Assembly (NCBI RefSeq): GCF_003675855.1
Contig: NZ_RCIH01000005.1
Span: forward strand, 1-64,000
Direction of reading: 5' to 3'
DNA from: Halostella salina
GTDB lineage: Archaea; Halobacteriota; Halobacteria; Halobacteriales; Natronoarchaeaceae
DNA length: 64,000 bases
A program made the position numbers and the translations under genes. This document shows, one piece after another, positions 39,120-47,334 of this stretch (positions are counted from its first letter, which is position 1; the number at the start of each line of letters is the position of its first letter). The notes beneath the pieces were generated by a model that did not search any database, was not told the DNA's origin, and was given only the letters and a program-made list of their open reading frames with translations.

Positions 39120-39737
39120 ATGCCCACGCATCAGACCGCGATGCGGATCATGTACAACCGCGAGACGCTGCACCACTTCCCCGCGCCGGGGAAGCGGTGG
39201 CGGTGGTCGGACGTCGTCGGCAACGGCGAGGGTAAGGTTGACCCGAAGGAAGCGCACGTCGTCAGTGCGTACCTCGTTAAGCACGATGACGGGCGGTACT
39301 CGGTCGATCAGCGGCTCGAAGAGTACCTCGATGAGAAGTACTCAATCGAGTTGGAAGGGTCGGTGACGGACCCGCAGCAGGACACGCTCCCCGGCGTTGA
39401 CTCGGGCCCGTCGCGGGAGTCGGTGCGTGCGGACGGCGGCACTGACGGGCCGCGTGACGACCACGGTCGGGAGCTCCGGCAAGTGTCGCTCACCGGTGAG
39501 GACGTGACGGACGATGCACGGCTCGCGCAGGCGCGTGAGACGATGCGTGAGCGTGACCGCATCAGTGACCAGGATTGGTGCGGGCGTGCGGGTCGCGCGG
39601 TTCGTGACGCCGAGCAGCGCCGTCTCACCGCGTTCATGGACGCGGGCGCGGGCGTGTTCCACCGGGCGACCGGCGACGTGTACTCGGGCCCGAGCCCGGC
39701 CGCGGGTACGTCGGGTGGCGAGCCGGTCGTCGCGTAA
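39120..39737 (+). CDS. unrecognised protein at the end of the replication operon
   Basis: The 205-residue protein starts 4 nt after the helicase stop and is surely in the same operon. Residues 1-65 form a compact domain (RIMYNRETLHHFPAPGKRWR; HVVSAYLVKHDDGRYSVDQR), followed by a disordered, charged linker and a helical part (LAQARETMRERDRISDQDW). No family is recognised. A role in replication is suggested only by position. Confidence 0.65.
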   Translation: MPTHQTAMRIMYNRETLHHFPAPGKRWRWSDVVGNGEGKVDPKEAHVVSAYLVKHDDGRYSVDQRLEEYLDEKYSIELEGSVTDPQQDTLPGVDSGPSRESVRADGGTDGPRDDHGRELRQVSLTGEDVTDDARLAQARETMRERDRISDQDWCGRAGRAVRDAEQRRLTAFMDAGAGVFHRATGDVYSGPSPAAGTSGGEPVVA

Positions 39738-39761
39738 CACCGGCCGCGAGAACACCACCCT

Positions 39762-39858
39762 GCAAAATTTGAGTCTGGTTGTGTGGTCGTAATTCCGGCG
39801 TTTCAACGGGTTGAGCGTGCTGTGAACGCCCGTGTTGGCACCCCCGGGGGGTGTTACA
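39762..39858. repeat. gene-end repeat, copy 1
   Basis: The block after the 39120 gene has the order caaaatttgag, ctggttgtgtggtcg, then gtgttggcacc and a palindrome CACCCCCGGGGGGTGT. Copies 2 and 3 (43729, 47752) share this order; copies 4 and 5 (53833, 54739) share only the first half. The palindrome ends at the stop of the convergent signal peptidase gene, so it may act as a bidirectional terminator. Confidence 0.75.
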
Positions 39859-40300
39859 GGTACGCGGCAGGGTTGAGGGACACGTGCCAATCGTACCGGC
39901 AAATCACCGCGTCCCGGCGCGTTACCTCGTACTGCCCCAGGTTGTTATCGCCGCGTAACCGGAGGAACGCGTCAGTGCTACCGACCTCAGTTTCAACGAC
40001 GCGGTGAATGACTGTCGGTCCGTCCCGTGGTGGGTGGCCTTGTCGGGCGATACGTTTGTCAGGGTACGGTGTGCGGTTGAGTTCGACTGCGTCGTACGTG
40101 GGTGCGGCGACGACGTCACCCTCCTCGATATCGCCGGGTGCGACGCCCGGGTCGCACACGACGACCGCGGGCCCCGATATCGTGGGGTGCATCGAGGTGC
40201 CTGTGGCGATGCGGACGCCGGGTGCAGCGGCGATCGTGGCGACGACGAGCAGGGTGATGCACGCCGCGACGACCGCGTACCGTTCCCAACTCTCACTCAT
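39854..40300 (-). CDS. archaeal type I signal peptidase encoded by the provirus
   Basis: The 148-residue protein has one N-terminal membrane helix (residues about 8-27) and the archaeal/ER-type signal peptidase residues. The nucleophile Ser36 is in GTSMHPTI, His99 in VIHRVVETE and Asp118 in RLRGDNN. It cleaves signal peptides on the outer face of the membrane. It is encoded opposite to the structural genes, with its own copy of the element promoter motif 31 nt before its ATG. A host copy must exist elsewhere, so a viral one points to a dedicated need. Confidence 0.88.
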   Translation of the reverse strand: MSESWERYAVVAACITLLVVATIAAAPGVRIATGTSMHPTISGPAVVVCDPGVAPGDIEEGDVVAAPTYDAVELNRTPYPDKRIARQGHPPRDGPTVIHRVVETEVGSTDAFLRLRGDNNLGQYEVTRRDAVICRYDWHVSLNPAAYL

Positions 40301-40320
40301 TACTCGATTATCGTGCAGTA

Positions 40321-40334
40321 GCTCGGTTAAACCC
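40321..40334 (-). promoter_or_regulatory. element promoter motif on the minus strand, before the signal peptidase
   Basis: The reverse strand reads GGTTTAACCGAGC, one base different from the consensus core. TTTAAC lies 31 nt before the signal peptidase ATG, the spacing of a TATA box for a leaderless transcript. Confidence 0.7.
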
Positions 40335-40363
40335 GGGACGCAGTGTCCTAACCCGCCGTGGGG

Positions 40364-40378
40364 GGTTTATCCGGGCAT
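40364..40378 (+). promoter_or_regulatory. element promoter motif before the structural operon
   Basis: GGTTTATCCGGGCAT lies back-to-back with the minus-strand copy at 40321. Its TTTATC is 72 nt before the ATG at 40438, so this transcript should have a leader of about 45 nt, unlike the others. Confidence 0.7.
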
Positions 40379-40437
40379 TCACCCGAGTTCCGGCCGAGGC
40401 GCTCGCCCAAACCGGAAGCGGGCGCTGTAACCGAATT

Positions 40438-40830
40438 ATGGCACGAAACGAAATCGACGTCATCGACGTCGCCGGGCTAGTCGCATACCCAGTATTCCTG
40501 GGAATCCTCCTCGGCATCTTCACCTTCTCGGTGGATGTCCTGGGCGGATTCAATTTCAACCAAACGCTGTTCGCGGACTACGGTATCGAAGTCACGATCG
40601 CCGCGCTCGCCGCGCTCGCCGCGGGTGGGTGGATTATCGTGACGAACGAAATCGACGGGAGCGACTACGAGACGCACGAATACGCCGGTGTGCTCGCATC
40701 CCTCGGATTCCCAGCGCTGTACATGGTGCTTGAACCTGTGCAGGTGCTGGTGAACGGGAACGAAATCGCCGCCGTGTTCGTGTGGCTCGCCGGGTCCGCC
40801 GTGACGGTGTACGTCGCGTACATCGAGTGA
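40438..40830 (+). CDS. VP3-like multi-pass virion membrane protein
   Basis: The 130-residue protein has four predicted helices: near residues 10-31 (AGLVAYPVFLGILLGIFTFS), 48-68 (GIEVTIAALAALAAGGWIIV), 82-102 and 108-128. It begins MARNEIDVIDV. Size, topology and place directly before the spike gene match the VP3 internal membrane protein of pleolipoviruses, which lines the inside of the virion envelope. Assignment is by synteny and topology, not by sequence search. A 31-base gap separates it from the spike gene. Confidence 0.72.
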   Translation: MARNEIDVIDVAGLVAYPVFLGILLGIFTFSVDVLGGFNFNQTLFADYGIEVTIAALAALAAGGWIIVTNEIDGSDYETHEYAGVLASLGFPALYMVLEPVQVLVNGNEIAAVFVWLAGSAVTVYVAYIE

Positions 40831-40861
40831 GGACCAGTCCTCCACCGATATTTCAAAAACA

Positions 40862-43720
40862 ATGGCACGAAACACTCAGACTGAAGTAGAATCGGACGCC
40901 GACCCGCCCGACGACTCGGGCGACGGCGAAACGCAGCTGTACCGGACCACCGGCCCGCACATGAGTCGCCGCACGATGCTGAAGGGCATCGGCGCTGCCG
41001 GTGCAGCCGCCGCACTCGGTACCGGGACGGTCGCGGCGGACCACGGCAGCACGGACCCGGTAGACGTCCCTGAGGACGGCACCGGTGACGGCGATAACGC
41101 CGGTGTGAACCCGGCGCGGGTCAGCGACGGTGCGCAGGTGTTCGGCGCGCTCACGATGGGGCCTGCAGGGGTGCTGGCAGGCAAGGCGATCGGTGACACA
41201 GTGAGCGATAACGTCGATGCACCAGACATCGCCGCGGAAACGGTTGGCGACTGGATTTATGGGGGTTACGAGGACAGGCTCGACACGCAGCTGCAGGCGG
41301 ACCTGCACGCGCACGCGGACACGGTCGCTAACAGCAACCGTTGGTCGTTCAAACAGCTCGATAACCGCCTCGCAGTGTCGAAGAACAACTGGATTGCGCA
41401 AGCGCAATTCGAGGTAATCAAGACGCTCAACGACGTCAAAACGACGACAACCACAACGACGAACACGACCGAGACGAACACCACCAGCACGACCACCACG
41501 TCAGGCACGACGGGGAAACAGGAAGCGGTCGATGCCGGTGTGCAGGGTGTGCTCGATGCCGTCGCACCAGTGCACCGCAACCTCCTCGCAATCGAGACAG
41601 CGACGACACTCAGGTACGCATCGTTCGACGCGCGCGAGGACGCCGCCGGGATCAGTGACAGCGACAAAGTCACGCACCCGGTGCACAACGCCCCGACCGG
41701 CTCGACAGTCGCGGGCGTGGTGCCCGTGCACGTCACACTCACCGACGGTGAGACTGTCGAGTCGTGGGCATTGCACGTCACCGCCAACGGTGATGACGCA
41801 GTCCTGCACTCGCACGCCCAGGACGCGGCGCTCACGGCCGGTGATAACCCGTCACTCCCGGTCGATGCGACGCGCATGTACGAGCTCGTTGACGAGTTCA
41901 GTGTGAACTCGTCAACGGGGAACGTGGAGTACACGCACCCGGAGACGGGCGATGTGATCCCGGCATACCCCCTCAACCGGGGGGCTGATGACGTGCACGC
42001 GGTGTATGACCCGACAGGCGACCGGTCGGCAGACGACTTAACGTACCTGCTTGGTAGTGAGTCCGTCATCGCTCCGGTGCTGCCGGGCACGGATCTCACC
42101 ATTCCGGGGATGGGCGATTACTTCCGCGAGCGCGTGTACCCGATGGCAGCCACACTCACCAGCGAGATCGAGACGTACGCGAGCGACGTGTACGACGCGG
42201 TCGCGGCCGGCGAGATCGACGTGTCAGACCTGATGACGCCCGCGATCTTCGCGGAGGAACTCGCGCGCGACTGGGCGAGTTCCGGTGACACCGGGTACTC
42301 GCGCGCGTTGCTGGCGCAGCTCGGCATCGACACGGACCTCCAGACGTCGATGGACATCACTGTCGCTAACAACACCGACGCGTCAACCACGCTCGATTAC
42401 AGCGCGATCGGTGAGACGGCCGCGTTCGCGCACTCCCTGTCGAACGCGCAGGACGAGGTGACTGTCGTCGTGGACCCGGGTGGCGCGTCGGACAATAGCG
42501 GGACGATGCACGTGCCCGCGGGCACCGAGACGATGAACGTCCGCGTGGAAGGGTACACGGACGACCCGTCGAACCCCGGGTACGTCGTGCAGGACGTCAC
42601 GCTCACCACGTCGGGCGGGACGACCGTCACGGTGCCAGTGTCCGAGCTCGCCGAGCAGGACGGGAACGTCGCCGCGGGCGAGGCGTGGTACGACGAGCTC
42701 GATGCGGACGGTGACGGTAGCGTGACGATCAGCAGCATCGACGTCAATTACACCGTCACGTCGAGCGACGGGACGACGTCGGAGTACAGTGAGACGGTCG
42801 TCAGTACTGCGGGACTGTCGATCCGCATCGACGCGTCAGACGTCGCGTGGAAGTATAGTGACGCGCGACTGTCAACGAATTGGCGGCCGCACGGCGGCGA
42901 CCCCGACCAGTGGAGCACTGCCGTCAGCGAGAAGACGACGTTCACGGGCGTCACACTCAGCGATACGACGAACGGTGACACGCTCGATCTCACGGTCGGG
43001 TTCAAGCACGACGGTGAACCGGACTCATCGACCAGTCCGACGACTTACACCGTCCCGTCGGGCAAGTCGCTGAACGTGCAGCTCGCCGGCACCACCAGCA
43101 ACGTCACCGCGGTGAACATCACGACCGCCGCGGGGAACACGCACACGGTGAGCGTGCCGAGCGGCACCACGTTCGTGAGCCTGCCGCACACGGACGTCGT
43201 GAGCGCTGGGTCGGATTACACGATCGACACAGTGTCGGTCGAGTACAACAACTCGTCGGGCGGGACGAGCACCGCGACCGCTGGCACAGTGTCGCAGACC
43301 CTGTCGGTCGAGAACGTCGATATCCCGACGTACGATTTCCTCACCGGGAAATGGTACTTCACGGACAACGCCGGTGACGGTGACCACGTCATCGTCGCAA
43401 CCGAGAACGGTGACTGGGTCGAACTCGAATCCGGCGACGTGTTCAAAATCACCAGCGCGACCGACGCCGACGGGAACTCCCTGAAAGGCGTGACACTGTC
43501 GGACACCAACCGGCACAGCTTAGACGTCACGCGAGTCGAGGAGGAAGTCAAGCGCGCGATCGAGACGCAGCAGGCAATCGAGGACACCACGCCAGACGAT
43601 ATCACCGGTGGCGGTGGCGGTGGTGGGCTCGGTGGCAGCGCCGCGGGCGCAGCGCTCGGTGCGGTGCTCGGCGGTGGCGTCGCAGCGTACGTGTTGAGCG
43701 AACTCCTCGGCGGCGACTAA
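40862..43720 (+). CDS. large Tat-exported, membrane-anchored spike protein (VP4-like)
   Basis: The 952-residue protein has a 33-residue polar lead, then a Tat signal (MSRRTMLKGIG, Arg36-Arg37) and an Ala/Gly hydrophobic core (to about 58). A helical N-terminal domain follows, then a Thr-rich linker near 193-217 with many N-glycosylation sites. Beta-rich domains make up residues 480-880. A Gly-rich stretch precedes the C-terminal membrane anchor (near 925-950). Pleolipovirus spikes have this anchor and place in the operon, but are about 500-600 residues as I recall. ATG 40961 is a possible shorter start. Confidence 0.75.
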   Translation: MARNTQTEVESDADPPDDSGDGETQLYRTTGPHMSRRTMLKGIGAAGAAAALGTGTVAADHGSTDPVDVPEDGTGDGDNAGVNPARVSDGAQVFGALTMGPAGVLAGKAIGDTVSDNVDAPDIAAETVGDWIYGGYEDRLDTQLQADLHAHADTVANSNRWSFKQLDNRLAVSKNNWIAQAQFEVIKTLNDVKTTTTTTTNTTETNTTSTTTTSGTTGKQEAVDAGVQGVLDAVAPVHRNLLAIETATTLRYASFDAREDAAGISDSDKVTHPVHNAPTGSTVAGVVPVHVTLTDGETVESWALHVTANGDDAVLHSHAQDAALTAGDNPSLPVDATRMYELVDEFSVNSSTGNVEYTHPETGDVIPAYPLNRGADDVHAVYDPTGDRSADDLTYLLGSESVIAPVLPGTDLTIPGMGDYFRERVYPMAATLTSEIETYASDVYDAVAAGEIDVSDLMTPAIFAEELARDWASSGDTGYSRALLAQLGIDTDLQTSMDITVANNTDASTTLDYSAIGETAAFAHSLSNAQDEVTVVVDPGGASDNSGTMHVPAGTETMNVRVEGYTDDPSNPGYVVQDVTLTTSGGTTVTVPVSELAEQDGNVAAGEAWYDELDADGDGSVTISSIDVNYTVTSSDGTTSEYSETVVSTAGLSIRIDASDVAWKYSDARLSTNWRPHGGDPDQWSTAVSEKTTFTGVTLSDTTNGDTLDLTVGFKHDGEPDSSTSPTTYTVPSGKSLNVQLAGTTSNVTAVNITTAAGNTHTVSVPSGTTFVSLPHTDVVSAGSDYTIDTVSVEYNNSSGGTSTATAGTVSQTLSVENVDIPTYDFLTGKWYFTDNAGDGDHVIVATENGDWVELESGDVFKITSATDADGNSLKGVTLSDTNRHSLDVTRVEEEVKRAIETQQAIEDTTPDDITGGGGGGGLGGSAAGAALGAVLGGGVAAYVLSELLGGD

Positions 43721-43728
43721 CCCCGCCC

Positions 43729-43820
43729 CTAATTTTAGCTGTGGTTAAGTGGTTGCAAAACACGGGTTTCATCCCCTTGAGACGCCCGCGAGTCGGCGTG
43801 TTGGCACCCCCCGGGGGGTG
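43729..43820. repeat. gene-end repeat, copy 2
   Basis: After the spike stop the sequence reads ctaattttagctgtggttaa, gtggttgcaaaacacggg, a stretch ending ggcgtgttggcacc, and the perfect palindrome CACCCCCCGGGGGGTG. It is over 80 percent like copy 3 at 47752 by eye. An element promoter motif follows 11 bases later. Confidence 0.8.
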
Positions 43821-43830
43821 TACCGTGCGG

Positions 43831-43845
43831 GGTTTATCCGAGCAT
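43831..43845 (+). promoter_or_regulatory. element promoter motif before 43863
   Basis: GGTTTATCCGAGCAT, the consensus copy. TTTATC is 30 nt before ATG 43863. It comes directly after the palindrome of gene-end repeat 2, so termination of the spike transcript and a new start lie side by side. Confidence 0.75.
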
Positions 43846-43862
43846 TTGCCCGACCGACGACT

Positions 43863-44012
43863 ATGAAGAAGCTGATAGCGATCGTGATAATCGCCGCAGT
43901 AGCGGCCGAAGTGCTCGGTGTCCCCGTCATCGACCCGGTATGGCAGTGGGTCGATTCGACGCTCATCGACCCGTTCATCAATTGGCTCACCGGCCGGGTG
44001 GCACCATGGTAG
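43863..44012 (+). CDS. 49-residue membrane miniprotein in the structural operon
   Basis: The protein has a Lys-Lys start, one strong helix (KKLIAIVIIAAVAAEVLGVP) and a second amphipathic Trp/Pro-rich half (DPVWQWVDSTLIDPFINWLT). It overlaps the next gene by 7 nt. No family is recognised. Its position between spike and ORF6-like gene and its own promoter suggest a virion or assembly role; that is inference. Confidence 0.6.
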   Translation: MKKLIAIVIIAAVAAEVLGVPVIDPVWQWVDSTLIDPFINWLTGRVAPW

Positions 44013-44668
44013 CGACGCGCCCCGTCACTGTGGTTGTAGTCGCCGTGTTGCTCCTCGGTGCGACGGGTAGTGTCGGTACTGTAGTTGCGCAGGAAAACAA
44101 CACGACCACGACGACGCCGGGGAACGAGTCGGATCCGTGGACAGACCCGGAAGGAGCGGAAACTACGGACACGAACCCCGGGGAAGACGCCGAGAATCAG
44201 TCAGGACCCGGCGCGAGTAACAGCGGTGACAGTGCCGGTGACAGTGAGTCGAAAACACTCTCCCGGTACACCGAAATCACGGACTGGGAGTACAGCGGTG
44301 GGCAGTGGGTCATCACGTTCGACGCGTCCGAGCCGGTCACCGTGACACTGTCGCAGGCCGGGCAGGCCGAGGAAGGTGCGACGACGTTCAACATCCGTCA
44401 AGTCACTCTCGATAGGGGTGTGAACACGGTCACGTTTGAAGCGGCAGCGCTCAACGGCGAAGCGCAAGTATCGATCGTGTCCGAGTACTCGATCGACGAA
44501 GGCCGCGGTGTGCTGTTAAGCACGGGTCAGACGGGTGGGTCGAGCCCGTTCGAAGGCACGTCAGCGACCGCCGGGTGGCTGGGTGGCGCGACAATCACGA
44601 CGCTCATGGGCGTGTTAGCGTTCCGCCGCAGGCTGAAAGGCGGGCGCGGTGCGCCCGAGGAGGTGTAA
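44006..44668 (+). CDS. secreted, anchored virion protein (pleolipovirus ORF6-like)
   Basis: The 220-residue protein has a Sec-type signal (VVVVAVLLLGATGSVGTVVA, cleavage likely after AQ at about 31). An acidic Thr/Asn-rich linker follows, then a beta-rich domain (WEYSGGQWVITFDASEPVTV) and a C-terminal helix (TAGWLGGATITTLMGVLAF, near 192-210) with a basic tail. The gene stands in the place of the conserved ORF6 of pleolipoviruses. The Sec signal ends in AVA-like residues, a possible target of the element's own signal peptidase. Confidence 0.7.
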   Translation: MVATRPVTVVVVAVLLLGATGSVGTVVAQENNTTTTTPGNESDPWTDPEGAETTDTNPGEDAENQSGPGASNSGDSAGDSESKTLSRYTEITDWEYSGGQWVITFDASEPVTVTLSQAGQAEEGATTFNIRQVTLDRGVNTVTFEAAALNGEAQVSIVSEYSIDEGRGVLLSTGQTGGSSPFEGTSATAGWLGGATITTLMGVLAFRRRLKGGRGAPEEV

Positions 44669-44675
44669 CCTAACG

Positions 44676-45494
44676 ATGCTCGAAGAACTCATCGGCAGCG
44701 AACCCATCGAACGCACCGCACCGACATTCGACTCGAAGTGGGACCGCGTCACGTACCTACTGTCCGAGTGGAAGTGGCCGCTCATCGTTATCGCAGTGTC
44801 CTCGATGATCGTGTACGCCTCTACGGACACGCGACTCCCGACGCCGCCGGACGCCGCCGTCGCGTTCGCAATCGCCGGCGGGCTCATCGCAATGCCGTCA
44901 TACATCGTGTGGGTCATCGTAGCGAAGAAAGTCGTGAGTAAAATCTCGGTGCGCGTCATCGAGTACGGCGGCCCGAACGGTGAAGTGACGACGTACGACG
45001 TCCCGCCGAAAACGTGGAAAGCCCGAGAGACGAACCTGTTCGATGCGTACCGTGCGCCCGGCACCGACCAGTGGAAAGTGTGGGACTTGGAGTGGAAGGA
45101 CGATATCGACCAGCTCGAAGTCACCGGCGTATGGCCGAGTGCCGCCGACCCGAATGATGTCTACAAGTCGCAGAAGAAGGTCGAGAAAATGTTCATCGAT
45201 ATGCTGAAAGAGCTCATGAAGGCACAGGCGTTCCAGGCGACCGTCGCGGCGAAGGGCGTGGACATCTACGACGAGTCGCACAAGGAACACCTGGAGCTTA
45301 CTGAAGCCGGTATCCTCCCCGATGGAGTCGATGCGGCCGCCAAAATCGAGGAGCTCGAAGATGAAATCGCCGGGTCGCTCGATATCGAGGAGATCGGTGA
45401 GATGGACGGTGACACCGGTGATCCGGACCGTATCGACGCTGCACAGTCACCGGAACCAGCTCCGACGGACGCTCAACACGGGGGTGAACGGTAA
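44676..45494 (+). CDS. membrane protein with soluble helical tail (pleolipovirus ORF7-like)
   Basis: The 272-residue protein has two helices near residues 32-52 (WKWPLIVIAVSSMIVYASTD) and 60-88 (AVAFAIAGGLIAMPSYIVWV). A cytoplasmic beta domain follows (VVSKISVRVIEYGGPNGEVT), then a long helical part. It occupies the ORF7 position of the conserved pleolipovirus block and is fused by a one-base overlap (TAATG) to the ATPase gene. It may couple the ATPase to the membrane during assembly, which is inference. Confidence 0.72.
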   Translation: MLEELIGSEPIERTAPTFDSKWDRVTYLLSEWKWPLIVIAVSSMIVYASTDTRLPTPPDAAVAFAIAGGLIAMPSYIVWVIVAKKVVSKISVRVIEYGGPNGEVTTYDVPPKTWKARETNLFDAYRAPGTDQWKVWDLEWKDDIDQLEVTGVWPSAADPNDVYKSQKKVEKMFIDMLKELMKAQAFQATVAAKGVDIYDESHKEHLELTEAGILPDGVDAAAKIEELEDEIAGSLDIEEIGEMDGDTGDPDRIDAAQSPEPAPTDAQHGGER

Positions 45495-46696
45495 TGCCAG
45501 GCGATAGTCCCGACTGGGTATTCGGCGAACTCGGCGAGTACGTCGAGGGTCGGCACAAGAACGAGAACGATAACACGTACCGGCACGTCGGCGAAATCGG
45601 CGATAACGACGTCCGCACGTCACTGACGAAAGCGAAAGCAAGCTTTGACCGGCTCATCGAGAAAGGTGAGCTCCCGGACTGTGTCGAAGGCGATTACTAC
45701 GATAACCGTATCCCGCGGCAAATCCGGCGCATCGAAGGCACCGAGACCGCGAGCCGAGCGGTCGCGCAAGGCGACGCCGGCACGCTCCGCTCGATGACCG
45801 GTGCGCCGGACAAGGCGACGGACCTCAGTTACCAGGAGCCGATCCGGAAGATGATTAAAATCCTCGGCGACCGGCCCGCGCCGATGATGTACGTCGGCGG
45901 TGAGCCCGGCGTGGGTAAGACTCGGTGGGCGCTGTGGACGCTTGAACTGTGGAAGGACAACGTCGCCCCGAACGGCATCATAGCGAGCAACCTGAAGACG
46001 CTCAAGCCGACGCAGGACCATCGTGACGACCGGCACGAGCACGTCGCCGGGTACCAGGACCTCGATGAGTGGTTGCGGCAAGAGGACATGTCTACGGTCA
46101 TGGCGGGCGACGCGACGCCGAAAGCGATACTCATCGACGAAGCCAGCTCCGCGCTCGGTGGCGGTGGCGAGGACGGGTACAACGTCCGCACGTACCTCGG
46201 CCCGCTCATCTTCAAAATCCGGCGGTTCATCTCGAACGATGGACTGGTTATCTGGATCGGGCACGACAAAGGCGACGTGCACCCGCTGTTCCGAGCGATC
46301 GCTATGTTCGTTGAGAAAGAGTCGAAGAAGGACTTCACGGTGTACGAAACCGTCCGCAACCGCAGCGGAGTCGAACCGATTCAGTCGTTCCAAGGCGTGC
46401 CGCCGGGGAACTACGACGTCAATGAGAACGAAAAGCCGGACTTTGACCTTGACCCGACCGGCGGTGAGAACCTCGATGAAGGCGGTGACGACGCGATCGA
46501 CAGCGGTGAAATCCAAGGCATCATTCGAGACACGGCGATTTACACCGTCGTGAAGAGCAAGGAGGACGGGCTGACAGACCGCGAGGTAGCGGCGAAGGTG
46601 CCCTACAGTAGAACGTGGGTTAACGACCGTTGGAACGAATACGAGGACGGCGAGCACCAGGACACGGTTGACAGAGTCGAGGAGCGAATCAAGTGA
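45494..46696 (+). CDS. P-loop ATPase (pleolipovirus VP8-like)
   Basis: The 400-residue protein has Walker A YVGGEPGVGKTRWAL (near 133-147) and Walker B KAILIDEASSALGG (near 206-219). A sensor region GLVIWIGHDKGDVHPLFRAI resembles packaging or assembly ATPases. A C-terminal helix-turn-helix (DGLTDREVAAKVPYSRTWVN, near 356-375) may bind DNA. It is the last gene of the conserved structural block, as VP8 is. In this family the ATPase is thought to serve genome handling or assembly; direct proof is lacking. Confidence 0.8.
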   Translation: MPGDSPDWVFGELGEYVEGRHKNENDNTYRHVGEIGDNDVRTSLTKAKASFDRLIEKGELPDCVEGDYYDNRIPRQIRRIEGTETASRAVAQGDAGTLRSMTGAPDKATDLSYQEPIRKMIKILGDRPAPMMYVGGEPGVGKTRWALWTLELWKDNVAPNGIIASNLKTLKPTQDHRDDRHEHVAGYQDLDEWLRQEDMSTVMAGDATPKAILIDEASSALGGGGEDGYNVRTYLGPLIFKIRRFISNDGLVIWIGHDKGDVHPLFRAIAMFVEKESKKDFTVYETVRNRSGVEPIQSFQGVPPGNYDVNENEKPDFDLDPTGGENLDEGGDDAIDSGEIQGIIRDTAIYTVVKSKEDGLTDREVAAKVPYSRTWVNDRWNEYEDGEHQDTVDRVEERIK

Positions 46697-46902
46697 CTGC
46701 GTCGGGGTGCGTGTCTGACAACCACCATGACACCCCCCTATACTATACATAGTACTGCACTGACCGCAAGGGAAGTGACGAATGAATATGAGTGTGGTTG
46801 CAGCGCGCGGGGCGTGCAGCGGTCGGGCCGATTGAAGTTCAAATGACGCGCGTCACACGGGTTGCGCGCGTACGCGCGCGCGGGAGAGCGGTCGGCGTGC
46901 CC
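46697..46902. other. intergenic region between ATPase and tatA
   Basis: About 200 bases with no convincing gene. An AT-rich island ctatactatacatagtact lies at 46737-46755. A GC palindrome gcgcgcgtacgcgcgcgcg lies at 46864-46882, 20 bases before the next promoter motif; it could be an operator. Confidence 0.45.
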
Positions 46903-46917
46903 GGTTTATCCGAGCAT
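46903..46917 (+). promoter_or_regulatory. element promoter motif before tatA
   Basis: GGTTTATCCGAGCAT, consensus. TTTATC is 35 nt before ATG 46940, so transcription should begin a few bases before the ATG. Confidence 0.75.
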
Positions 46918-46939
46918 GTGGTCGAGAATCAGGTACAGC

Positions 46940-47152
46940 ATGACAGTCACACAGGCGTTTATCGGCGGCGTGCCGGGCGGGCCCGAGCTCTTGGTTATCC
47001 TCGGTATCGCAGTGTTGCTGTTCGGCGCGGACCGTATCCCGAAGCTCGCCCGTTCGACCGGTGAGGCGATCGGCGAGTTCCGGAAGGGCCGCGAGGAGTT
47101 AGAACAGGAGCTCGAAGACACCGCGACCAACGACGCGGGTGATGAACGGTGA
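46940..47152 (+). CDS. tatA: TatA-like twin-arginine translocase component encoded by the provirus
   Basis: The 70-residue protein has the full TatA layout. A short N-terminus with Gly-Pro-Glu is followed by the membrane helix (PELLVILGIAVLLFG, residues 15-29, with Glu16 and the Phe28-Gly29 hinge). The amphipathic helix is RIPKLARSTGEAIGEFRKGR, and the tail is acidic. TatA forms the protein-conducting part of the Tat system, which exports folded proteins. It is first of a three-gene unit with a zinc protein and a nuclease. The spike at 40862 carries a Tat signal, so a virus-supplied TatA is meaningful. Confidence 0.9.
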   Translation: MTVTQAFIGGVPGGPELLVILGIAVLLFGADRIPKLARSTGEAIGEFRKGREELEQELEDTATNDAGDER

Positions 47153-47334
47153 GGGTCGAGACGACCATCGAGTGCACCGAGTGCGGTGACACCGTGATGC
47201 TCGATACGGCCGCGGTCGAGCTCGCGTGCAGCTGCGAGTTCGCGCCGCTCGCGTCGCTCCCCGACGCGTGGCGCGTGATTGAGTCGGGAGAACCGGCTGA
47301 CGCGGGCACGAACCCCGGGGGTGACGCAGAGTAA
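47149..47334 (+). CDS. small zinc-finger-like protein
   Basis: The 61-residue protein starts at GTG 47149, overlapping the tatA stop (GTGA). It has CTECG near residue 9 and CSCEF near 28, a CxxC...CxC set that could bind zinc. A disordered tail follows. Its stop overlaps the next gene's ATG (TAATG). Its role is unknown. Confidence 0.6.
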   Translation: MRVETTIECTECGDTVMLDTAAVELACSCEFAPLASLPDAWRVIESGEPADAGTNPGGDAE

